DNA of 7,931 nucleotides from an uncultured Prevotellaceae bacterium. GTDB taxonomy: Bacteria; Bacteroidota; Bacteroidia; Bacteroidales; Bacteroidaceae. The notes under the pieces were generated by a model that searched no databases, was not told the DNA's origin, and was given only the letters and a program-made list of their open reading frames with translations. The position numbers and the translations under genes were made by a program. Positions within the stretch are counted from its first letter, which is position 1. Each line of letters begins with the position of its first letter. Of this stretch, positions 1-6,732 are shown in pieces. The stretch spans positions 1 through 7,931 of the forward strand of contig CAMNHM010000127.1 of NCBI GenBank assembly GCA_946539475.1, in the 5' to 3' direction.

Positions 1-425
1 ACGGCATCGTCATCAACAAGTGCGACGGCGACAACGTCGACCGCTGCCAGATGGCAGCTACCAACTTCCGCAACGCACTCCACTTCTTCCCCATGCCAGA
101 GAGCGGATGGACGCCAAAGGTGCTCTGCTACTCAGGATTCTACGGCACGGGCGTCAAGGAGGTATGGGACATGATCTACCAGTACTTCGACTTCGTACGC
201 GCCAACGGCTACTTCGACTATCGGCGCAACGAGCAGTCGAAATATTGGATGTACGAGAGTATCAACGAGCACCTGCGGCTGAACTTCTACAACAACCCGC
301 TCATACGCCAGCAGCTGAAGCTGGCTGAGCAGACCGTTCTCAGCGGCCAGAAGACAAGCTTCGTAGCTGCGCAGCAGCTCCTCGACCAGTATTTCGATGA
401 ACTAACACGCTCGAATAATCCGTAA
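1..425 (+). CDS. meaB: MeaB/ArgK-type GTPase, methylmalonyl-CoA mutase-associated (3' part only)
   Basis: The gene enters from the left edge; the reading frame begins at position 3 and 140 residues are visible. They start at the guanine-specificity motif NKCD (G4, nt 15-26). An SGFYGTGVKEVWDMI stretch follows, which fits the G5 loop and the next helix. The rest is a mostly helical tail of about 90 residues, as in the C-terminal dimerisation region of MeaB. Walker A and the switch regions lie outside the window. In the family this G-protein chaperone loads and protects the adenosylcobalamin cofactor of methylmalonyl-CoA mutase in the cytoplasm. In Bacteroidales that mutase serves the succinate-propionate route; the mutase itself is not visible here. 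The TAA stop (423-425) lies inside the first unit of an AT-rich repeat that spans the junction to ispH. Other SRP-like GTPases are less likely given the tail sequence. Confidence 0.9.
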   Translation, partial: GIVINKCDGDNVDRCQMAATNFRNALHFFPMPESGWTPKVLCYSGFYGTGVKEVWDMIYQYFDFVRANGYFDYRRNEQSKYWMYESINEHLRLNFYNNPLIRQQLKLAEQTVLSGQKTSFVAAQQLLDQYFDELTRSNNP

Positions 426-456
426 ATAGTAAATCGTAAATCCGTAAATAGTAAAT
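417..456. repeat. AT-rich junction repeat: five GTAAAT hexamers
   Basis: An 18-bp sequence, AATCCGTAAATAGTAAAT, occurs at 417-434 and exactly again at 439-456, a 22-bp period. At finer scale the stretch is five GTAAAT hexamers starting at 422, 429, 436, 444 and 451, with steps of 7, 7, 8 and 7. The first copy encodes the last residues of MeaB (N-P) and its TAA stop; the second ends six bases before the likely ispH start. It fills almost the whole intergenic space. No function is evident. It may have grown by replication slippage, or it may keep the ispH start region unstructured. Confidence 0.85.
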
Positions 457-461
457 TCCCT

Positions 462-1337
462 TTGGTGTTACAAATAGAAATCGACAGCGACAGCGGCTTC
501 TGCTTCGGCGTGACGACAGCCATCCGCAAGGCGGAGGAGGAACTGGCTAAGGGCCACACACTCTACTGCCTCGGCGACATCGTGCACAACGGCATGGAGT
601 GCGAACGCCTGCGGCAGATGGGGCTTATCACCATCAACCACGACGACCTGCAGCACCTCCACAACACGAAGGTGCTCCTACGGGCACACGGCGAGCCGCC
701 TGAGACCTACCACCTGGCGCAGCAGAACAACATCGAGATCATCGATGCCACATGCCCCGTCGTGCTACAGCTGCAGCGACGCATCAAGAAGCAGTACGAG
801 GCATCGAAAGAGGCGCCCACGAGAAACGCCGCTCAGATTGTCATCTTCGGAAAGAAGGGACACGCCGAGGTACTGGGACTCGTAGGACAGACAGACGGCA
901 GCGCCATCGTCATCGAGAGCGCCGACGAGGTGGTGAAGCTCGACTTCACGCGCGACATCTTCCTCTACTCGCAGACGACGAAGAGCCTCGACGAGTTCCA
1001 CCGCATCATCGAATACATACAGTCGCACATCGCGCCAGAGGCCGTCTTCCGCAGCTTCGACACCATCTGCCGATCCGTGGCCAACCGCATGCCCAACATC
1101 ACTCAATTCGCGGCACGCCACGACCTCATTCTCTTCGTCTGCGGCAGGAAGAGCTCCAACGGCAAGGTGCTCTTCAACGAGTGCCTCAGCGTAAATCCCA
1201 ACGCACATCAGATAGAGGGCCCCGAAGAGATCGACCCCGCATGGCTGCAGGGCATCTCGACAGTGGGCATCTGCGGAGCCACCTCCACGCCCAAGTGGCT
1301 CATGGAGCAATGTCGCGACGCCATCCTAAAACCATAA
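462..1337 (+). CDS. ispH: 4-hydroxy-3-methylbut-2-enyl diphosphate reductase (IspH/LytB)
   Basis: The 291-residue product has the usual length for this iron-sulfur enzyme, which makes isopentenyl and dimethylallyl diphosphate in the last step of the cytoplasmic MEP pathway. The three cluster-binding cysteines are present: C14 (SGFCFGV), C98 (DATCPVV) and C203 (FDTICRS). Substrate-site residues are also present: H76 in RAHGE, H134 and E136 in GHAEV, QTT at 171-173 and SSN at 231-233. The start is uncertain. There is no ATG in frame between the meaB stop and the conserved N-terminus, so TTG 462 or GTG 465 is the likely initiator; GTG 465 would drop one residue. No Shine-Dalgarno is visible. The frame is the same as meaB and is open from the meaB TAA onward. 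The gene is probably co-transcribed with meaB and with the hexosaminidase that follows after 11 bp. Confidence 0.95.
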   Translation: MVLQIEIDSDSGFCFGVTTAIRKAEEELAKGHTLYCLGDIVHNGMECERLRQMGLITINHDDLQHLHNTKVLLRAHGEPPETYHLAQQNNIEIIDATCPVVLQLQRRIKKQYEASKEAPTRNAAQIVIFGKKGHAEVLGLVGQTDGSAIVIESADEVVKLDFTRDIFLYSQTTKSLDEFHRIIEYIQSHIAPEAVFRSFDTICRSVANRMPNITQFAARHDLILFVCGRKSSNGKVLFNECLSVNPNAHQIEGPEEIDPAWLQGISTVGICGATSTPKWLMEQCRDAILKP

Positions 1338-1348
1338 AAAAAATCATT

Positions 1349-2830
1349 ATGACAATGAAAAGACTACTATCCACCGTCACAGCCATCGTAGCCTGCCTCA
1401 GCATGCAGGCGCAATACTACGACATCGTGCCAAAGCCGCAGACCGTCACCCTCGACGACAAGGGGCGCACCCTCGCCATCGACGACACCACACCCATCGT
1501 CGACCGCGTCAACGCCAAGATTGCCAACCCCGAGGGATGGCGCATCGTCGTCGACAAGCAGGGGATAGCCGTAGAGGGCAGCTCCGCCGCCGGCATCTTC
1601 TACGGTCATCAAGCCCTGCGGCAGGTGATGGCCACCCACCCGCAGCAACTGCCCTACGCCGTCGTCGAGAACAGCCCGCGGTTCGCCTATCGGGGCATGC
1701 ACCTCGACATCTGCCGACACTTCTTCCCCAAGGACGTCGTCAAGCGCTACATCGACATGATGGCACTCCACGGGATGAACACCCTGCACTGGCACCTCAC
1801 CGACGACCAGGGATGGCGCGTGGAAATCAAGAAATGGCCACGACTGACGCAGGTGGGAGCATGGCGCGACCGCACCGTCATAGGCCGCAACATGGGACTC
1901 TACGACCATACCATGTACGGAGGATTCTACACACAGCGCGACATCCGCGAGATCGTCAGCTACGCTCAGGAGCGACACATCACCATCATCCCCGAGATCG
2001 ACATGCCTGGCCACATGGTGGCCGCCCTGACGGCATACCCCGAGCTGGGATGCACGGGAGGCCCCTACGAGGTGTGGCCCGACTGGGGCGTCAGCGACGA
2101 CATCCTCTGCGCCGGCACGCCCCGCGTCTACGAGTTCCTCACCGATGTCTTCACGGAGCTCATGGACCTCTTTCCCTCACGCATCATACACATCGGAGGC
2201 GACGAGGCTCCGAAAGTACGATGGAAGGCATGCCCCAAGTGTCAGCAGAAGATGCGACAGGAGCACATCGACAACGAAGAGCACCTGCAGGGCTACATGG
2301 TGCGATTTATGGAGCAGCTCTTCAGCAGCCACGGACGTGTGCTCATGGGATGGGACGAGATCATGGACTGCAACATCCCCAAGACGGCCGTCATCATGAA
2401 CTGGCGCGACTGGAAGGGCGTCGGCGACCCCGCCGTGAAGGGATTCGACTGCGTACGCACGCCGAACAGCACCCTCTACTTTGATTTCTACCAGCGCCCG
2501 CAGAACGACTGGTCCAACACGACACTCATCGGAGGCTACTCGCCGCTGGAGAAGGTCTACGCCTACGAGCCGGCTCCCGACTCGCTCACGGCTGAGCAGA
2601 AGGCGCACGTGCTAGGCCTGCAGGCCAACCTCTGGACAGAGTACATCGCCTACCCCGAGCTCATCGAGTATCAGGTGCTGCCACGTATGGCGGCGCTGGC
2701 CGAGGTGCAGTGGATACAGCCCGAGCGCAAGGACTATAACGACTTCAAGCAGCGACTGCAGCGACTGCTCAGCATTTACGATGAGGAGGAATGGAAGTAC
2801 TGCCACGTAGACACAAAAATCGAGAAGTAA
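1349..2830 (+). CDS. Secreted GH20 beta-N-acetylhexosaminidase
   Basis: The 493-residue protein begins with a signal peptide: K4 R5, a hydrophobic run to about residue 16, then SMQAQ with probable cleavage near residues 21-22. Residues 23-110 fit the GH20 N-terminal alpha/beta domain, containing YGHQALRQ. Residues 112-455 are the TIM-barrel catalytic domain: RGMHLDICRHFF (115-126), HWHLTDDQGWR (147-157), IPEIDMPGH (214-222), the catalytic pair D285-E286 in HIGGDEAPK, MGWDEI (333-338) and the tryptophan-bearing LQANLWTE (424-431). No further module follows. Family members remove terminal GlcNAc or GalNAc from glycans by substrate-assisted catalysis, here in the periplasm or at the surface. Two ATGs are possible, 1349 and 1355 (MKRLLS...); both follow an A-rich leader without a Shine-Dalgarno. 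The frame is open upstream inside ispH, but the signal peptide fixes the true start. Cysteine 16 in IVAC could be a lipobox, although the QAQ cleavage site looks better. Confidence 0.95.
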   Translation: MTMKRLLSTVTAIVACLSMQAQYYDIVPKPQTVTLDDKGRTLAIDDTTPIVDRVNAKIANPEGWRIVVDKQGIAVEGSSAAGIFYGHQALRQVMATHPQQLPYAVVENSPRFAYRGMHLDICRHFFPKDVVKRYIDMMALHGMNTLHWHLTDDQGWRVEIKKWPRLTQVGAWRDRTVIGRNMGLYDHTMYGGFYTQRDIREIVSYAQERHITIIPEIDMPGHMVAALTAYPELGCTGGPYEVWPDWGVSDDILCAGTPRVYEFLTDVFTELMDLFPSRIIHIGGDEAPKVRWKACPKCQQKMRQEHIDNEEHLQGYMVRFMEQLFSSHGRVLMGWDEIMDCNIPKTAVIMNWRDWKGVGDPAVKGFDCVRTPNSTLYFDFYQRPQNDWSNTTLIGGYSPLEKVYAYEPAPDSLTAEQKAHVLGLQANLWTEYIAYPELIEYQVLPRMAALAEVQWIQPERKDYNDFKQRLQRLLSIYDEEEWKYCHVDTKIEK

Positions 2831-2856
2831 GAGATAATAGTCGAGAAGCCTGAAGA

Positions 2857-5037
2857 ATGATGCGACTAGTACACATCTTTATATATGTAGTGCTGCTGGG
2901 CATGAGTGCCTGGGGACAACGCCCTGACAGAGCGAAGCTATCGCCCTGGCTGCGACAGATCGTCCGGGGGCAGAACACGGTGTCATCACAGGAGGGGCCT
3001 TTCCGACAAAAAGCTCAGCAGCAGAGCCCACTGGTGCATGCCTTCGTCCGCCTGACTCCCGACGGCGACAAGGCTCTCAGCGAGTATGGCTGCCAAAGTC
3101 TGGCGTCCTACGGCAGCCTACATATTGCCAGCATCCCCATCAACAGGCTCAGCGCAATGTCACACGACCCTCGAGTGCTGCGAATAGAGGCACGTCCCTC
3201 CAACCGCCTGCTCACCGACTCGATGGCCATCCACCTGAATGCCACCGACATCTACCAGGGGCGCAACCTTCCACAGGCATACACAGGACGCGGTGTCGTC
3301 ATGGGACTGATGGACATCGGATTCGACCTCACACACCCCAACTTCTACTCCAGCGACACCACCGACTATCGCATCCGGCGATTCTGGGACCAACTCTCGC
3401 AGGACACCGTCGGCAGTCCATTCCCCGTGGGACGCGACTATACCACACGGCAGGAGCTCCTCGCACTGGGACACTCACGCGACGGTCTCGACTTCACCCA
3501 CGGCACCCACACGCTGGGCATCGCAGCCGGCAGCGGATACCACTCACGATTCCAGGGCATGGCTCCAGAGAGCGACATCTGCCTCGTGGCAAATGCCGTC
3601 AGCGACGACCTGCCATACATCGACTCCGCCGACGTCTACAAGTACACCTTCGCTACCGATGCACTCGGATTCAAGTACATCTTCGACTACGCAGAGTCTG
3701 TACACAAGCCCTGCGTCATCTCCTTCAGCGAGGGAAGCCCACAGGACTTCTACGGCTACGACCAGCTCTACTATGCCATGCTCGACAGCCTCACTGGTCC
3801 AGGACGCATACTCGTGGCAGCAGCAGGCAACGAGGGCGCCGTCAAGTCGTATATCCACAAGCCACGCGGCACACTCTCAGCAGGCACCTTCCTACGTCAC
3901 AGCGACACGACGATGATCGTCACGCTACGCTCACGCGAGGAGTTCATAATCAGGGTCGTGGCCTACAACAATCCCCACGACACACTCCTCATCCCCTCCT
4001 CCGACATCCTCCTGCAGCAGGACTCCACGCTGCTGCTACAGACACCGAGCCTACGGCTGCTGGCAGAGGCATTCACATCTTGCTATGACCCCCGCGACAT
4101 CTGCTATGACATCACGTTCACCACACCCCTCCCCATCGGAGCACAGCCACGGCTGTCGATCGAGATGGTAGGCAGCGATGCCGACGTCGACCTGTGGCGC
4201 GTCAACGGACAGCTGACCACCTACCCCGACAACCCGCTGCTCGCCGACGGAGAGACCACACACAACATCCACTCGCCATCCAGCGCGCCATGCGTCATCA
4301 GCGTCGGAGCAACAACCTACCGCGACCATATCGTCAACCTCCACGGCGACACGATGGCCTACTGGCGAGGCGACGGAGGCATACGGACAGACTTCTCCTC
4401 CGTAGGACCCACCATGGACGGACGCACAAAGCCCGACTGCGTGGCGCCTGGCAACAACATCTTCTCGTCCTACAGCAGCTTCTTCATCGAGAACCATCCC
4501 GACTCCCCCGACCTAAAATGGAACACGGCCGAGTACACCTTCCAGGGACGACCCTATGCCTGGACGGCCAACAGCGGCACGTCGTCGTCAGCACCTGCCG
4601 TGGGAGGAGCCATCGCCCTCTGGCTGCAGGCATGCCCCACACTCACGCCAGACGACGTGCGCACCATCCTACAGCACACCTGCCGACACAACGACCCGTC
4701 GCTCGACTACCCCAACAACTACTACGGCTATGGTGAGCTCGACGCCTACGCGGGGCTCCTCGAGGCACTCCGACTGACGGAGCACATCGACCAGCTGCCA
4801 CGCCAGCACACCAGTGCCACCGTCAGCCTGCGCCCAGGCGCCCTCACCGTCACCCTCCCAGAGCCATGCGCCACGCCGCTGCCCCTCCGTCTCTACGACC
4901 TCAGCGGCCGACCACTGCTCTCCGCCACCATCCCCGCTGCCACCCAGTGCCACGATGTCAGCCTGCCACCGTTGTCTCCCGCCGTCTACGCCCTCGTCGT
5001 CGGCAACACCTCAACCCTCATCCGCATCGCCCAGTGA
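2857..5037 (+). CDS. Secreted S8 (subtilisin-family) serine protease with C-terminal sorting-like domain
   Basis: The 726-residue protein has a signal peptide (residues 1-20, ending SAWG before Q21). A region at about 58-115 resembles an inhibitor-I9-type propeptide (VHAFVRLTPDG ... IPINRLSAM). The protease fold carries the full catalytic set: D153 in GLMDIGFD, H215 in DFTHGTHTLG, oxyanion N325 in AAAGNEG and S576 in SGTSSSAPA. The roughly 250 residues between N325 and S576 exceed a minimal subtilisin and include a beta-rich insertion (about 335-475). The end, about 655-726, has the pattern of a type IX secretion sorting domain: LYDLSGRPLLS (679-689), then HDVSLPPLSPAVYALVV (699-715), ending LIRIAQ. 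This suggests export across both membranes and surface attachment or release; substrates are unknown. ATG 2857 is followed directly by ATG 2860, 26 bp after the hexosaminidase. The TGA stop overlaps the next gene. Confidence 0.93.
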   Translation: MMRLVHIFIYVVLLGMSAWGQRPDRAKLSPWLRQIVRGQNTVSSQEGPFRQKAQQQSPLVHAFVRLTPDGDKALSEYGCQSLASYGSLHIASIPINRLSAMSHDPRVLRIEARPSNRLLTDSMAIHLNATDIYQGRNLPQAYTGRGVVMGLMDIGFDLTHPNFYSSDTTDYRIRRFWDQLSQDTVGSPFPVGRDYTTRQELLALGHSRDGLDFTHGTHTLGIAAGSGYHSRFQGMAPESDICLVANAVSDDLPYIDSADVYKYTFATDALGFKYIFDYAESVHKPCVISFSEGSPQDFYGYDQLYYAMLDSLTGPGRILVAAAGNEGAVKSYIHKPRGTLSAGTFLRHSDTTMIVTLRSREEFIIRVVAYNNPHDTLLIPSSDILLQQDSTLLLQTPSLRLLAEAFTSCYDPRDICYDITFTTPLPIGAQPRLSIEMVGSDADVDLWRVNGQLTTYPDNPLLADGETTHNIHSPSSAPCVISVGATTYRDHIVNLHGDTMAYWRGDGGIRTDFSSVGPTMDGRTKPDCVAPGNNIFSSYSSFFIENHPDSPDLKWNTAEYTFQGRPYAWTANSGTSSSAPAVGGAIALWLQACPTLTPDDVRTILQHTCRHNDPSLDYPNNYYGYGELDAYAGLLEALRLTEHIDQLPRQHTSATVSLRPGALTVTLPEPCATPLPLRLYDLSGRPLLSATIPAATQCHDVSLPPLSPAVYALVVGNTSTLIRIAQ

Positions 5038-6302
5038 CACCAGCCTACGAAAGACTCTCGACTGCAATACAACGCGCCTCGCACCTCCTACCCCTCATCA
5101 TGGCATGGCTCGTCGGCAGCGCAACCAACGCCCAGCAGCGTTACGAGTCAACCATCGTCGACAGCACAACAGGCGAGCCACTGCCCTATGCCAGCATCAC
5201 CACCAACAACAGCCACCGCAGCGCCACCATCAGCAACGCCGAGGGAACCTTCAGCATCACCTGCATGCCCACCGACAGCCTACAGCTATCGATGACTGGC
5301 TACAGCAAACGCACTCTCAAGGCTGCCGACCTGAGCGACACCACCAGCCTCGTGCCCACAGAAAAACTACTCAGCGAGCTGCTCGTCAAACCACTCAAGC
5401 TGCACAATTTCATTCGTCAGACCACCAAGGAGACACTAAGCCAGACAAAGCTGCATGCTGACAGCACCGCCACATTCTACTATCGACAGACATCCTTCTG
5501 CGACACCACCTGCAACGAGTTCTTGGAGGCATTCCTCACAGCACAGCCAGCCGTAGAGCTGCGACAGCCCACGCTCCTCACAGGACGCTATGCCGCACTG
5601 CCACCCGACAGCATCCATCCCTACGCCTACTATCGCAACTACTACACCTTCTCGCAACTACAGCTCGTAGACAAGAAACGAGAGCACGACCCCGACGAGA
5701 CAATCATACCACTGACATACTACTACCGCAACTACTACCACGTCGACCACAGCTACACCTTCGACCAGCAAGGCAACAGCCTCGTCGTCATCAACTTCAC
5801 GCCACGTGAGAAAATCCGTCGACCCATCCTCGCAGCGACACTCTACGTCGACGAGCAGACATGCCACATCAGGAAAGTCGTAGGACACGGCGTCAACACC
5901 TTCATCCGCACAGGCACCTGGCTGCAGGAGTCCTACGACGACGACAGCCGTCCATACTTCACACAGATCATCCACACCGACTTCCAATTCACCATCACCA
6001 TGACAGAGCGCCGCGGATTCACCGAGATAGAGTCCATACACGTCGTCACCACCCACGACGACGACAACGGCAGCAGCATCACCACCAGCACACTACTCTA
6101 CAACGTCGCCCCTGACACCCCGTCAGCCAACAGCGGTAACCCCCTGCCTTTCTACGGTCACCTACACAAGCAAATAGAGGCGCAAGGCTACTCCCCCGAC
6201 TTCTGGTCACAAAACGAGATCGTCCGCCGCACACCCCTAGAGCAAAAGGTCGTCGCTCTCTTCACCACCGCCCACCTCTTCGGACAATTCTCCACCCCCT
6301 AG
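5034..6302 (+). CDS. Exported protein with carboxypeptidase-regulatory-like (beta-sandwich) domain
   Basis: I place the start at GTG 5034, whose last bases form the TGA stop of the protease (GTGA overlap). This gives 422 residues with a proper signal peptide: R7 and R14, a hydrophobic core at about 18-30, and cleavage after TNA (residue 33). The first in-frame ATG, 5100, would leave only MAWLVGSATNA with no positive charge. Residues 35-107 match the CarboxypepD_reg-like fold common in Bacteroidetes envelope proteins (STIVDSTTGEPLPYASI ... NAEGTFSI ... MTGYSKRTL). I do not recognise the remaining 310 residues. They are rich in Tyr, Thr and Asp, and contain YYRNYY twice (199-204 and 230-235) and a beta-rich stretch at about 240-355. 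No transmembrane barrel, plug domain or catalytic motif is obvious, so it is not a TonB receptor. Overlap with the protease implies coupled translation and perhaps a joint role at the outer membrane; that link is inferred from position only. Confidence 0.8.
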   Translation: MTPAYERLSTAIQRASHLLPLIMAWLVGSATNAQQRYESTIVDSTTGEPLPYASITTNNSHRSATISNAEGTFSITCMPTDSLQLSMTGYSKRTLKAADLSDTTSLVPTEKLLSELLVKPLKLHNFIRQTTKETLSQTKLHADSTATFYYRQTSFCDTTCNEFLEAFLTAQPAVELRQPTLLTGRYAALPPDSIHPYAYYRNYYTFSQLQLVDKKREHDPDETIIPLTYYYRNYYHVDHSYTFDQQGNSLVVINFTPREKIRRPILAATLYVDEQTCHIRKVVGHGVNTFIRTGTWLQESYDDDSRPYFTQIIHTDFQFTITMTERRGFTEIESIHVVTTHDDDNGSSITTSTLLYNVAPDTPSANSGNPLPFYGHLHKQIEAQGYSPDFWSQNEIVRRTPLEQKVVALFTTAHLFGQFSTP

Positions 6303-6419
6303 TCAGACAGCATTTGGATTAAAGTTAGCAGCAGAAAAGTGTGCTTTTTCACATCAATCTTCTGCTACTTTCCATACCACGCGACGTGACTTTGAGATAC
6401 AAAGTGGGCTTCTCGCGCT

Positions 6420-6440
6420 ACCAAAACAAGTTGTTTTGGT
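6420..6440. repeat. 21-bp perfect palindrome, copy 1
   Basis: Arms ACCAAAACAA and TTGTTTTGGT flank a central G. As RNA it could form an 8-bp stem with a 5-nt loop. The next bases are CTTC, so there is no terminator-type T-tract. Confidence 0.9.
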
Positions 6441-6485
6441 CTTCAAAGAAGCATACTTTGATAACCAAAGTGGCCTACTTTGCTT

Positions 6486-6506
6486 ACCAAAACAACTTGT
6501 TTTGGT
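6486..6506. repeat. 21-bp perfect palindrome, copy 2
   Basis: The arms are the same as in copy 1 (ACCAAAACAA and TTGTTTTGGT) but the central base is C, so this copy is exactly the reverse complement of copy 1. It is followed by GTCGCGGG, which pairs imperfectly with the sequence before copy 1 and extends the inverted repeat. Confidence 0.9.
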
Positions 6507-6656
6507 GTCGCGGGTAGCCTTCTTTGTAGACCAAGGACCTAAGGTAGCATCATGCAAGTGCCTCCCAGACGTGCAAAAAGAGACGTATTAAGGCTGCCTC
6601 CCCTAGCCTATTTGAGTTAACCAAATGAAGATTTAGGATACTATCGCACTGAAAGC

Positions 6657-6698
6657 CGCAAATAAATTTGCATTTTCGCTCACTTATTCGTACCCTTG
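6657..6698 (+). promoter_or_regulatory. Promoter-like repeat, upstream copy with altered -7 box
   Basis: The first 38 bp (6657-6694) are identical to 6733-6770. It carries TTTG at 6667-6670 and, 20 bp later, TACCCTTG at 6691-6698. The Bacteroidetes -7 consensus is TAnnTTTG, so this copy is one base off. A dyad GCAAAT-AA-ATTTGC (6658-6671) overlaps the -33 element. It may be a weak or decayed promoter, or a regulator-binding site. Confidence 0.6.
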
Positions 6699-6732
6699 AG
6701 CTGACGCTCGAAGATACTCTCGTTCGGAAAAT

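Larger units (their letters stand above)
6389..6528. repeat. Composite palindromic (fold-back) intergenic element
   Basis: Two 52-bp direct copies, 6389-6440 and 6455-6506, align without gaps at about 41/52 identical bases. Each contains an ACTTTG-N5-CAAAGT hairpin, 14 bases, then a 21-bp perfect palindrome. Overlaid on this, 6398-6440 and 6486-6528 form a 43-nt inverted repeat with about 37 complementary positions around a 45-nt centre. Transcribed from the gene upstream, it could fold either as one long hairpin or as several small ones. It resembles a REP- or MITE-like element, but no target-site duplication is evident. A role in ending or protecting the upstream transcript is possible; no T-tract follows it. 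Confidence 0.8.

Noticed and set aside
452..468. Promoter -7 box TCCCTTTG just before ispH
   Set aside because: It lacks the TA of TAnnTTTG, has no TTTG about 20 bp upstream, and lies almost on the start codon.
752..1348. Upstream extension of the hexosaminidase frame to 752
   Set aside because: The extra 199 residues are Arg/His-rich out-of-frame translation of ispH. The signal peptide at 1349 or 1355 marks the real start.
1394..1399. Lipobox (IVAC) making the hexosaminidase a lipoprotein
   Set aside because: It is possible but not preferred: the QAQ cleavage site a few residues later fits an ordinary signal peptide, and the residues after the cysteine are not acidic as in Bacteroidetes surface lipoproteins.
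1367..2014. 215-codon open frame on the - strand
   Set aside because: It is antisense to the GH20 gene with no recognisable domain.
4866..5033. Upstream extension of the last exported protein into the protease gene
   Set aside because: The extension is Arg/Pro-rich shadow sequence of the protease sorting domain, and it would bury the signal peptide.
6330..6440. Intrinsic terminator after 6302
   Set aside because: Hairpins exist (6330-6366 and 6420-6440) but none is followed by a T-tract, so I do not call a rho-independent terminator.
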